From positions 1 to 54,648 of the forward strand of contig JAQBPO010000057.1 of the NCBI GenBank assembly GCA_028287465.1: 54,648 nucleotides of DNA. Reading direction: 5' to 3'. The DNA is from Fibrobacterota bacterium. GTDB lineage: Bacteria; Fibrobacterota; Fibrobacteria; UBA11236. The notes below the pieces were generated by a model. The model ran no database searches. It saw nothing but the letters and a program-made list of their open reading frames with translations, and had not been told where the DNA came from. The position numbers and the translations under genes are program-made. Numbering within the stretch: the first letter of the stretch is position 1; every line of letters begins with the position of its first letter. Shown here piece by piece: positions 18,927 to 26,625 of the stretch.

Positions 18927-19475
18927 TCAGGGTCCCGCTTCCGCGGGGCCCTTTTTCGTTCCGGGAGAATCCCCCGTTCCGGCCTGGAGGGAATCCCTCC
19001 TCCCTCCGGATCCGGCGGGGCCACCCTCCCCGCAGGCCTTCCGCGCGGAGGCTTGCAGATCCATGGGCGGTTGCCTTCCGATTTCCCTTTGCCTCACGCT
19101 GTCCGGGACGGCCTCGGCCCCATAGGGCCAACCGTAACCCCAGCGGTACCAGGTGGGGAAATAGCCGGATCCCCCGGCCCGGGTGCCCGCGTAAACCATA
19201 TCGGCAAGGACCGAGTCCCCGGTATGCCGGTACACGCAGGCCCCCAAGGCGCTGTCGGCCGCGCGGCGTTCCGAATCCTTCCCGCCCTTCCAATAGGCGT
19301 AATCATGATCGACGCAGCATTCGCACCAGGATTCGCCCCGCTGGGAATCCCCGTCCGGGAACAGGCTGCATCCGTCCGTGGTGAAAGGGGACAACCGGGG
19401 ATGGCGCGAACAGGCGGAGAGAAGGATGATGACAAGGACGGCCGGCAGGTGGCGTAAACGGCGGCGGTTGGGCAT
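18927..19475 (-). CDS. Lipoprotein with phospholipase A2-like CCxxHD motif
   Basis: A 182-residue protein with a signal peptide and a lipobox-like LLSAC (C22), so probably lipid-anchored. The core (about 33-130) has DGCSLFPDG, then CECCVDHDYAYW (C51, C53, C54, H57, D58). The CCxxHD arrangement is the catalytic signature of the phospholipase A2 superfamily, and similar short conserved bacterial proteins share the DGCS...HDxAYW layout. Enzyme activity is an inference. The C-terminal third (about 140-182) is polar, Gly/Lys-rich and probably disordered. The stop overlaps the foot of the terminator of the convergent outer-membrane protein gene. No strong ribosome site is seen at ATG 19475; the ORF could start up to 45 bp earlier, but the signal peptide fits this ATG. 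Confidence 0.65.
   Translation of the reverse strand: MPNRRRLRHLPAVLVIILLSACSRHPRLSPFTTDGCSLFPDGDSQRGESWCECCVDHDYAYWKGGKDSERRAADSALGACVYRHTGDSVLADMVYAGTRAGGSGYFPTWYRWGYGWPYGAEAVPDSVRQREIGRQPPMDLQASARKACGEGGPAGSGGRRDSLQAGTGDSPGTKKGPAEAGP
18929..18956 (+). terminator. Intrinsic terminator of the outer-membrane protein gene
   Basis: A 10-bp stem (AGGGTCCCGC / GCGGGGCCCT, one G-T pair) with loop TTCC, followed by five T residues. It lies 31 bp after the stop codon at 18898. Confidence 0.85.
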
Positions 19476-19640
19476 GGACGTCCAAAGATAGCGAAGATCC
19501 GTGGACAGGCCTGTCCACACTTTGTCCCGTCCGCACAGGCCGCGGCCAGCGGAATCCGGGGAAGCCGGGCATATTGGGTAGGCGCCCCGGCATTCTCCGG
19601 ACCCGCCGGTTCCTTAAAGCCTTTCCGATTGGAGAACCTC

Positions 19641-20516
19641 ATGGAAAAAAGACCCGCCCTCTTCGCAACCCTCCTGCTGGGCTCCGCCGCCTTCGGCGGC
19701 AATGGCGCGCCCGTCGCCGAGACCATCAAGCAGGAATTCACCTCCATGACCGAACTCAACGACTTCTGGAGCATTTCCACGTGGGGCGGGGACAACCGGA
19801 CGCACTCGGCCCAGAACGTCACCATCGCGGACGGCATCCTGTCCCTCAAGCTCAGCGGATCCCAACCCGGGCAGATTCCCGTATGCGCCGAGATCGCCTC
19901 CAAGCGAAGCGATTTCCGCTACGGATCCTACTCCGCTTCCATCAAGACCTCCAAGACCCCCGGCGGCGTGGTGGGATGGTTCACCTACCGGGATTCCCCC
20001 CTGAACGAGATCGACGTGGAGATGCTGACCAAGGACAATTCCGATCTGCATTTCACCTTGCACCATATCGAGACGAGCGTGGACTATAAGCTCGTCAAGC
20101 TCGGATTCGATCCCAGCGCGGCCTTCCACGAATACCGCTTCGATTGGTATCCGGACAAGGTGGCCTATTTCGTGGACGGGAAGCCCGCGGGCACCCTGAC
20201 CAAGAAGATCCCGGACATGACCGCCGCGATCATGCTGAACCATTGGAGCGGCAACATCGCGGGCTGGGGCGGCCCGGCGCCCACCAAGGACATGTTCATG
20301 TACGTGGACTGGATGCACTATTCCACCGAATACCCGGCGCCCACGGTCATCCGCCCCGCGCGGACGGACAAGGCCGCGCAACGCCCGGCCACCCTGGTCT
20401 ATGGCGGAAACCGCGGGTCGGTGTCCTTGTTGCATCCCGACGGTTCCGGTTCCCCTGCGACCCTGTATACGGTCCAGGGCAGGTTCGCCGCTTCCCTGCT
20501 GCCCGCCGCGCCCTGA
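19641..20516 (+). CDS. Secreted GH16-family beta-glucanase-type enzyme
   Basis: A 291-residue exported family 16 glycoside hydrolase, a family that cuts beta-1,3/1,4-glucans, agarose, carrageenan or xyloglucan by a retaining mechanism. The catalytic ExDxE motif is intact: E123, D125, E127 (NEIDVEM). Other family blocks are FRYGSYSASIK, FHEYRFDWYPDKVAYFVDG and LNHWSGN. A signal peptide spans about 1-22. The C-terminal ~50 residues after MYVDWMHYSTEYPAP form a short degenerate tag (TLYTVQGRFAASLLP). ATG 19641 is chosen because GGAG lies 6 nt upstream; a TTG at 19629 would remove that spacing. The substrate cannot be fixed from sequence alone; the bulge-free ExDxE type is usual for lichenase and xyloglucanase-like members. 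Confidence 0.87.
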   Translation: MEKRPALFATLLLGSAAFGGNGAPVAETIKQEFTSMTELNDFWSISTWGGDNRTHSAQNVTIADGILSLKLSGSQPGQIPVCAEIASKRSDFRYGSYSASIKTSKTPGGVVGWFTYRDSPLNEIDVEMLTKDNSDLHFTLHHIETSVDYKLVKLGFDPSAAFHEYRFDWYPDKVAYFVDGKPAGTLTKKIPDMTAAIMLNHWSGNIAGWGGPAPTKDMFMYVDWMHYSTEYPAPTVIRPARTDKAAQRPATLVYGGNRGSVSLLHPDGSGSPATLYTVQGRFAASLLPAAP

Positions 20517-20535
20517 TCCTTATTCCCCGTCCGCC

Positions 20536-20565
20536 TTGCAGGCCGCTCCGGAGCATTGCTAAATC
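20536..20565 (+). promoter_or_regulatory. Extended -10 promoter of the small lipoprotein gene
   Basis: TTGCAG (20536-20541), an 18-bp spacer ending TGC, then TAAATC (20560-20565), followed by a GGGGG discriminator. The downstream gene starts at 20618. Confidence 0.5.
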
Positions 20566-20617
20566 GGGGGAAGGGAGGGCGCAATCCAGCCCCTCCCATC
20601 CACGCCGGAGCCGCCGC

Positions 20618-21007
20618 ATGCCTTCCCGAACCGCCCTCGCGAACCTGGCCTTCCTGATCCTGATCGCGGGCTGCGCCGGCGGCATGCAGGACCCCTACTC
20701 CGGCTATTACCTGGGCGCGGACAAGACGGTGCGGATCACCCCCTCCGGTTCGGGGAAGTACCATGTGGTCCTCCGCGGGAAGTCCGGCCTGCGCGCCTCC
20801 ATGGACGCGGAATCCTCCGAGGGCCAGCTCAAGTCCGACTATTCCGGCGGGTACGTCATCGCCTTCGAAGGAGGCTCAACCTATTCGATGGGAGGCCCGG
20901 GGCAACGCGAGGAAATCCGGAAAACCGATTCCGCCGGCTTCGCGGAATGGTGGAAGGCGGCCGGGGATTCCTCGGATGCCCCGGGCGAGGATCCGGCCCC
21001 GCTCTGA
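20618..21007 (+). CDS. Small predicted lipoprotein, unknown function
   Basis: A 129-residue protein with a signal peptide and lipobox LIAGC (C19), followed by a compact domain rich in Gly, Tyr and Ser (YSGYYLGADKTVRITPSGSG). The C-terminus (WWKAAGDSSDAPGEDP) is acidic. The pattern of short strands with Gly turns suggests a small beta-barrel or sandwich. No family is recognised. ATG 20618 has GGAG 7 nt upstream and a promoter 53 bp upstream. Confidence 0.6.
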   Translation: MPSRTALANLAFLILIAGCAGGMQDPYSGYYLGADKTVRITPSGSGKYHVVLRGKSGLRASMDAESSEGQLKSDYSGGYVIAFEGGSTYSMGGPGQREEIRKTDSAGFAEWWKAAGDSSDAPGEDPAPL

Positions 21008-21160
21008 AACCGGAACCAAAGCTCTCGGCCAGGTAACGTTGCGGTTCCTCCCAAGAATCGCCAAAGCCGCATATAATCGGAAATGACAAATTAACCGTCG
21101 AATTTACCAACTGGTCCGGACCCGTTTCGCGGCATCATAAGAGCGGGACAATCGGAGGAC

Positions 21161-22450
21161 ATGATGGTCAATCTCGCGACGGTGCGAACCGGATTTTTTG
21201 GCGTATTCCCCGCGGCGGCGTCTTCGGCGGGAGCCGGGCGATTTGGGCGGCTGGCGGCAATGGCGGTAATGGCGGCGATAGCGGCAACGGCATTCTCCCC
21301 TGCCGCCGCGGGACCGGTCATCTCATGGGTCCCGCCCTACTCCGTGGAAGCCTGCAAGAACATGGTCAAGCGCGACTTCGGCGGCGGGATCGGGATGAAG
21401 GACGGCCTTACCTTCCTTGCCCTGCAATGGTGGGTGACCGACGGACCCGATATCAAGCAATGGGGCGACGTGGCCGGCCCCGGTTTCGACGATGACGTGA
21501 GATACTTCCGCGATTGGGGCAAGGCCAACGGCGTCAAGGTCACGCTTTGCGTGGTCAACCACGTCGGGGATTGGAATTGGGGCGAAGCCCGCCGGTCCTT
21601 CGTGGACAATCGCCCCGCCTTCGTGCAATCCCTGGTGGGCGAAGTGCAACGCCTGGGCCTGGACGGCGTGGAACTGGACCTGGAAGGGCCCACCACCCCC
21701 TCGGTCAACGACAGCGTGCAATACATCAATCTGGTCCGGGATCTGGGTGCGGCCCTACATCCCCTCGGCAAGACCGTGACCGTGGCTTCCTACGCGGCCC
21801 AATACAACGCCCCGAACTGGAAATGGTGGCCCGAGCTCATGAAGACGGCCGCGGCCGTCACCAGCATGGGCTACGACGATGCGGGCATCAACAGTCCCGC
21901 GGGTTATAAGTATCCCGAACAGAAGAAACGCGCGAACCCGGCCTACAAGCTCATGATCGGCATGTTCGGCGGCTCCGGGTCCTGGCAGGGCAATACCGCG
22001 GCGCAGAACATCGACTATGTCCTGAACGATGGGCAGATGGGCATCGGGATCTGGGATGCCGCCCTGGGCGACGGGACCTGGGAGTCGGCGGCCACTTGGC
22101 AGAAGCTGCACACCATCCGCTCCAATACGCCTTCCGAGATCGCCAATCCCAGGCTGAAGGCCGAAGCCGCCCTCACCAGGGGCTTCACCTTGCGCCGGTT
22201 TCCGGATGGGCTTTTCGCGGACCTCACCTTGCCTTCCCGCAGCGATGTCCGGGTTTCCATCCTGGACCTTCAGGGCGCCCAGGTGGCGGAACTCTATCGC
22301 GGCACCCCGGAACAAGGCAAACTCTCGGTGCAGTGGTCCGGCAGGAACGCCAAAGGCTCCCTCTCGGCGCCCGGCTCCTACCTGATCGCCGCCACCGTGG
22401 ACGGGAAGACCGAAGCGAAAGCCTTCTCCCTGGCCCCCCTCTCCCCATAA
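21161..22450 (+). CDS. Secreted GH18-like hydrolase with FlgD-type Ig domain
   Basis: A 429-residue exported protein whose TIM barrel (about 52-320) resembles family 18 chitinases and endo-N-acetylglucosaminidases. The DGxDxDxE signature reads DGVELDLE (residues 168-175): the catalytic Glu (E175) and the preceding Asp (D173) are kept, but the earlier Asp is Glu171. The TSMGYDD and GIGIWDAALGDG blocks fit strands 6 and 8 of the barrel. The C-terminus (about 350-425) is a FlgD-like Ig fold (VRVSILDLQGAQVAEL), used as a terminal tag in this phylum-level group. The first ~47 residues form an Ala-rich signal region. ATG 21161 and ATG 21164 both follow GGAGGA; the second is better spaced. Chitin, peptidoglycan or glycoprotein glycans are possible substrates. 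Confidence 0.75.
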   Translation: MMVNLATVRTGFFGVFPAAASSAGAGRFGRLAAMAVMAAIAATAFSPAAAGPVISWVPPYSVEACKNMVKRDFGGGIGMKDGLTFLALQWWVTDGPDIKQWGDVAGPGFDDDVRYFRDWGKANGVKVTLCVVNHVGDWNWGEARRSFVDNRPAFVQSLVGEVQRLGLDGVELDLEGPTTPSVNDSVQYINLVRDLGAALHPLGKTVTVASYAAQYNAPNWKWWPELMKTAAAVTSMGYDDAGINSPAGYKYPEQKKRANPAYKLMIGMFGGSGSWQGNTAAQNIDYVLNDGQMGIGIWDAALGDGTWESAATWQKLHTIRSNTPSEIANPRLKAEAALTRGFTLRRFPDGLFADLTLPSRSDVRVSILDLQGAQVAELYRGTPEQGKLSVQWSGRNAKGSLSAPGSYLIAATVDGKTEAKAFSLAPLSP

Positions 22451-22505
22451 CGGTTCTAAATTGGTCCCACCGCCGGGCTGAAATCCCTCGGCGGGCCGGG
22501 ACCTC

Positions 22506-23687
22506 ATGCCATTCCATCCGTCCGCAGCGTCTCCCTCCTCGGTTCATGACCGCCCCCGCCGCCTCTCTCGCCTAGCGCGGATCCTGGGGATCATCTCCCT
22601 CCTGGCCTTCCTGTTCATCGCTCCCATCGTGATCTTCCTTTATGCCGGCCCGCAATTCGGCGGCCGTCCCACGGCGGACCAGAAGGCCCGGTTCGCGGCC
22701 ACGGGCCATTACCGGAACGGGCGGTTCATCAACCAGATCCCGACCGACATGAGCATGCGCCCGGACAAGATGATCCCGATGATGTGGCATTACTTCACCA
22801 CCAAGGTGCCCGACAAGATCCCGGACGTCCCCCTGCCCATGATGAAAGTCGACCCCGCCTCGGTGGCGGATCGCGACAGCGGCATCGAACGGCTTACCTG
22901 GTTCGGCCACTCCGCCTGCCTGCTGGAAACGGGCGGCAGGAAAATCCTCTTCGATCCCATGTTCGGCGACGTGCCGGCGCCGCTTCCCTTCCTGACCACC
23001 CATCGCTTCAACAAGGAATTGGCGATCGATCCGGAACGCCTGCCCCGCATGGACGCGGTGGTGATTTCCCACGATCATTACGATCATCTCGATTACGGCT
23101 CCATCCTGAAACTGGAATCCAAGGTCGATAGGTTCCTGGTGCCGCTCGGCGTGGGGGCCCACCTCCTGCGGTGGGGCGTGGAGGCGTCGCGCATCACCGA
23201 GCTGGATTGGGGCGACTCCGCGACCCAGGCCGGATTCACCTTCGTATGCGCGCCCGCCCGGCATTTTTCAGGCCGCGCCCTGCGGGACGCCTCTTCCACT
23301 TTATGGGCCTCATGGGTCGTAAAGGCGGGCGCCAAGCGCATCTACTTCAGCGGGGACAGCGGCTACGGTCCCCACTTCGCGGCGATCGGCCGGGCCTACG
23401 GGCCCTTCGATCTGGTGATGATGGAATGCGGTCAGTACAACGAACAGTGGCCCGCCATCCACATGGTGGCCGGGGACGCGGTCAAGGCGGTCAGGGAATT
23501 GGGGGGAAGGCTGATGCTGCCCATCCATTGGGGCGCCTTCGCCCTCTCGCTCCACAGCTGGTACGATCCCATCCGCGGGGCGACCGCCAAGGCCGGCGAA
23601 ATGGGGGTCCGCATCACCACCCCGGAAATCGGGGAACCGGTGTACTACGGAACGGACAAGGTCCCCTCGGAAAAGTGGTGGCCTTGA
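22506..23687 (+). CDS. Membrane-anchored NAPE-PLD-like metallo-beta-lactamase-fold hydrolase
   Basis: A 393-residue protein with an N-terminal hydrophobic anchor (about 24-47) and a metallo-beta-lactamase-fold domain (about 120-375). The metal motif HDHYDH is complete (H189, H191, D193, H194), and later ligands are visible in FSGDSGYG and PIHWGAF. The LTWFGHSACLLETGG opening and TTHRFNKEL loop match the N-acylphosphatidylethanolamine phospholipase D-like/UlaG-like group. The known family member releases N-acylethanolamines from membrane phospholipids; here only a zinc-dependent phosphodiesterase or lactonase role is inferred. It starts 55 bp after the GH18-like gene and could be co-transcribed. 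It converges with the expansin-like gene 15 bp away. Confidence 0.8.
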   Translation: MPFHPSAASPSSVHDRPRRLSRLARILGIISLLAFLFIAPIVIFLYAGPQFGGRPTADQKARFAATGHYRNGRFINQIPTDMSMRPDKMIPMMWHYFTTKVPDKIPDVPLPMMKVDPASVADRDSGIERLTWFGHSACLLETGGRKILFDPMFGDVPAPLPFLTTHRFNKELAIDPERLPRMDAVVISHDHYDHLDYGSILKLESKVDRFLVPLGVGAHLLRWGVEASRITELDWGDSATQAGFTFVCAPARHFSGRALRDASSTLWASWVVKAGAKRIYFSGDSGYGPHFAAIGRAYGPFDLVMMECGQYNEQWPAIHMVAGDAVKAVRELGGRLMLPIHWGAFALSLHSWYDPIRGATAKAGEMGVRITTPEIGEPVYYGTDKVPSEKWWP

Positions 23688-23702
23688 GGGTCCGCTCCCG
23701 GG

Positions 23703-24569
23703 TCAATTGGTACAGTCGATGCAAGTCCAGTCGACGGTCCCGTCCCGGGTCCCGAACCGGTCCGCCGTGTACTTTTCCACGTCGATGAGGAACCCCGTGG
23801 CGGCCGCGTTCTTGGTGCAGCATCCATCGCAATCCGCGTCCGAGCACATGTCGTAGACCTTCACGTCGATGGTCTTGGTCCCTTGCACCAGGCGCAGGGT
23901 CTTCAGCTTGTACTTGGCGAAATCCCTTTCATGCACGGCGCAGATATTGTTCGCCTTGACCCAGCTCTCGGGTTGCTTGCCGTCGAGCGCCGCGAACTGG
24001 CCGGCCCAGGTGCAGCCATTGTATTGGATGCATTCCTCGCTGCCGGGATCCGGATAGGATTCGAACCAGGTCAGGTTCGCCTTCCGCGAAGCGGCCGCCT
24101 TTTTCAGTTTGACGCTTAGCCCGCTTTTGCTTCCGTCCACCTGCTGGGTCGCGGAGACGTATCCGATCTTGGAAAAGGAGAGGGTGTTCAGGGCCGAGGC
24201 CTTCGCCAAAGCTCCGGGCGGGATCAGGGTCTCCCCGGGCAAGACCCCGATCCTGGCTCCCAGGGCATTGCGCGCCTCGCGATCGGTAGCGAAGAGCGGC
24301 CCCATCCACGGAAAGGCTGCGGGATGGGAGGACCCGGCGTCGAATTCCCTGCGATTGCCCGGAACCGGGAGGATCAAGGCGGCAGGCACCGTATTCAGGG
24401 AAAAGCTTCCATCGGCGGCGGTACCGACGCTGGCGGAGCTGGCGCTTACCTTAACGCCCGCGATGGGCGTTCCGGCGTCCAGGTCGGTGACAAGCCCCGA
24501 TATGACGTCCCCGAAGGCCGAGGAAAGGGTTAAGGCCAGACCGATTCCGATATACCGCGACTTGGACAT
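23703..24569 (-). CDS. Expansin-like secreted protein with split regulatory domain
   Basis: A 288-residue exported protein. A signal peptide (about 1-20) precedes a carboxypeptidase-regulatory/CnaB-like beta-sandwich (about 21-155), whose final strands (LSFSKIGYVSATQQV, 130-144) are separated from the first (ISGLVTDLDAGTPIAGVKV) by an insert of about 60 residues. The C-terminal domain (165-288) has nine cysteines (180, 186, 210, 242, 247, 250, 251, 283, 286) and a KVYDMCSDADCDGCC...LIDVEKYTADRFG pattern that fits the double-psi beta-barrel of expansins and barwin-type proteins; the Asp in LID would match their conserved acidic residue. Expansins loosen cell-wall polysaccharides without hydrolysis. 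ATG 24569 has GAGG 6 nt upstream. The fold call is inferred from pattern, not from alignment. Confidence 0.65.
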   Translation of the reverse strand: MSKSRYIGIGLALTLSSAFGDVISGLVTDLDAGTPIAGVKVSASSASVGTAADGSFSLNTVPAALILPVPGNRREFDAGSSHPAAFPWMGPLFATDREARNALGARIGVLPGETLIPPGALAKASALNTLSFSKIGYVSATQQVDGSKSGLSVKLKKAAASRKANLTWFESYPDPGSEECIQYNGCTWAGQFAALDGKQPESWVKANNICAVHERDFAKYKLKTLRLVQGTKTIDVKVYDMCSDADCDGCCTKNAAATGFLIDVEKYTADRFGTRDGTVDWTCIDCTN

Positions 24570-24727
24570 GGATGCCTCGCTTCGGCCGGAAGGGACCCAT
24601 CGCCGGCCATCGATAAAATGCGGCCTGGATGGGGGATCCACGGGGCGATTCGCGCGTCCGGCGCGATTTCCGTTCGGCGCCAGGAAACGCGGCTCCAAAG
24701 GCCCAAATGCCCGGCGGCGGTTCCGGC

Positions 24728-24757
24728 TTGCCGCGATCCGCCGCCACGCCCTAAAAT
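24728..24757 (+). promoter_or_regulatory. Promoter shared by the two DUF2341 loci, copy 1
   Basis: TTGCCG (24728-24733), an 18-bp spacer, then TAAAAT (24752-24757), 46 bp before GTG 24803. The spacer and surrounding bases closely match the promoter at 41281-41310, where the same CGATCC-CGCCAC layout precedes TAAAAT. Confidence 0.65.
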
Positions 24758-24802
24758 CCTCAAAGGCCCGGTTTCCCGCCGGACCGTTTTTCGAAGGATT
24801 CC

Positions 24803-26617
24803 GTGGCCAGTTTCTACCGCCGCACGATATCGGATTGGAGGCGGGTGGGGTTCCCCCTCCTGACCGCGATCGCCTGCCTTTGCGTCCTCGCCCGCTGCGG
24901 ATTGGACCAGAATGCGTCAGCGCGGGAAGAGAAATTCGTCACGGTCCATCTCAATGACTCGCTCAAGCGGTACGACAGCGTGGAGATCTCGATCCTGGCC
25001 GCGGAGGATACCTCGAAGGTGATCGGGAAAATGTGGAGCGGCCCCTTGCCCGATCCGGGGTCGGTCCCCTCCTACCGATTGGACGATGCCGAAACGAGGC
25101 CCCTGTCCATCCGGGTGCGCGGATACGATGCCCAGGGAGCCCTGGTGATGGATATGCTGATATCCAAGGCAGGGGGGACGCAAACGATCAAGGACCTGCC
25201 CTTGCCCGAACCGGGGAAGCCCTCGGTCCTGCTTTCCGGATTGATGGTTTCCCCAGGAAGCCTTACGCCGGCCTTCGCCGACTCGGCCTTCGATTACGAG
25301 GTTGCGCTCCCTTACGCGGAATCCTCCTTGACCGTCACGGCCTCGCCCGCCTACTCCGGAGCCATCCTGCTCATGGGAACCGATACCCTCGCCGCGGGAA
25401 AAGCGTCGCGCCCGATATCCCTCCGGGTCGGCGGGAACCAGATCGTTCTAAAGGTGATCGCGGGAACCGGAACCGGCCTCTACGCCATCGTCGCCACCCG
25501 CTCCACCCTACCGGCGCCGGTGGACACCGGTATCAAGGCCTGGAAATTCCATCGCACCATCGCCATCAAGATCAACCATCTGGGCATGAATCCGGGCGGG
25601 GTCATCCGGAACTTCCCCTTGCTGGTCCGGCTCACCAAGGAAAACTTCGACTTCACCCGTGCGGCCGCGGGAGGCAGGGACATCCGGTTCACCACGGCCG
25701 ATGGCCGTCCCTTGCCTTTCGAGGTCACCCGATGGGAGTCCGCCGGCGCCACCGGCAAGGCCGATATCTGGGTCAGGCTCGACAGCATACGCACCGACGA
25801 CGATTCCGCGCGCATCCTCCTGCATCACGGGAACGGCGCCGCCCCCGAGGCCTCGGACGGCGCCAAGGTGTTCGGCGCGGCGGACGGCTATTCCGGCGTC
25901 TGGCACCTATCCGAGCAGGGCAAAGGCGACCCTTCCGAATACCGCGACGCGACCGGCAGATACCATGGCAAGGGCGGAACCGGTAACGGGAAGAACATCC
26001 CCAACCGGGTGGAAGCCATTGTCGGGTACGGTCAGGACTTCCAGTCCGCGACGGGCCTGGGCGCCATCGTACCGGGCCTGGGAGCGTTGCCGGCGAACGT
26101 CCTGGGTAACACTCAAGGTACCATAAACCTGCCGAAGTCGTTCGATCCGGGCAACGATGCGTGGACGTTCCAGGGATGGGTCAGGCGCGTCGGGAATACG
26201 GATGGGGCCCTCTTCCAGAAAGGCGATTCGTGGGTGGCGGGCGATCAGCGCTTCCAGCTTCTCGTCCTGGGCGGAGGCGGAAATCAGCTTGCCATCGAAC
26301 GCGAAGGCGCGATCTACTTCACGAACATCAATCTTCCCGAAGCGAGCTTCATCCACCTGGGGATCGTCTATGGCGGGGGAAAGCTGGACCTTTACGCGGA
26401 CGGATTCCTGCGCGAGAGTAAAGCGTGGTCGCAAGGGGGCGCGCCCGCCGGAAAGGCCCTGTTCGGCGCCAACCAGCCGGACGGCTCATCGGAAGGTTTC
26501 TCGGGCATACTGGATGAACCCTGGTTCAGCAACCAGGTCCGATCCGCCGACTGGCTCCGCTTGTCCTTCGAAACCCAGAAGGCCAATGCGGGCATAGTGG
26601 TGGTCGGCCCATTTTAG
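24803..26617 (+). CDS. Cadherin-like/DUF2341/LamG surface protein 1
   Basis: A 604-residue exported protein. The N-terminal hydrophobic segment ends VLARCG (C32), lipoprotein-like but with Arg at -1. A conserved region (about 40-140, KFVTVHLNDSLKRYDSVEI) is shared with the paralog at 41672. Then come a cadherin-like beta-sandwich (about 145-235, GLMVSPGSLTPAF), a DUF2341 domain (about 258-365, NFPLLVRLTKENFDF, DIRFTTADGRPLPFEVTRW) and a LamG/concanavalin-like jellyroll (about 365-604, GVWHLSEQ, FDPGNDAWTFQGWV). DUF2341-LamG pairs are usually carbohydrate-binding or adhesive. GTG 24803 is used because AAGGA lies 6 nt upstream and no ATG fits. The stop is 8 bp from the end of the convergent zf-TFIIB gene. 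Confidence 0.85.
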   Translation: MASFYRRTISDWRRVGFPLLTAIACLCVLARCGLDQNASAREEKFVTVHLNDSLKRYDSVEISILAAEDTSKVIGKMWSGPLPDPGSVPSYRLDDAETRPLSIRVRGYDAQGALVMDMLISKAGGTQTIKDLPLPEPGKPSVLLSGLMVSPGSLTPAFADSAFDYEVALPYAESSLTVTASPAYSGAILLMGTDTLAAGKASRPISLRVGGNQIVLKVIAGTGTGLYAIVATRSTLPAPVDTGIKAWKFHRTIAIKINHLGMNPGGVIRNFPLLVRLTKENFDFTRAAAGGRDIRFTTADGRPLPFEVTRWESAGATGKADIWVRLDSIRTDDDSARILLHHGNGAAPEASDGAKVFGAADGYSGVWHLSEQGKGDPSEYRDATGRYHGKGGTGNGKNIPNRVEAIVGYGQDFQSATGLGAIVPGLGALPANVLGNTQGTINLPKSFDPGNDAWTFQGWVRRVGNTDGALFQKGDSWVAGDQRFQLLVLGGGGNQLAIEREGAIYFTNINLPEASFIHLGIVYGGGKLDLYADGFLRESKAWSQGGAPAGKALFGANQPDGSSEGFSGILDEPWFSNQVRSADWLRLSFETQKANAGIVVVGPF

Positions 26618-26625
26618 GCGGGTGA

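Noticed and set aside
22457..22462. TAAATT as a -10 element for the NAPE-PLD-like gene
   Set aside because: No plausible -35 lies 16-18 bp upstream; the gene is 55 bp after the previous one and may be co-transcribed.
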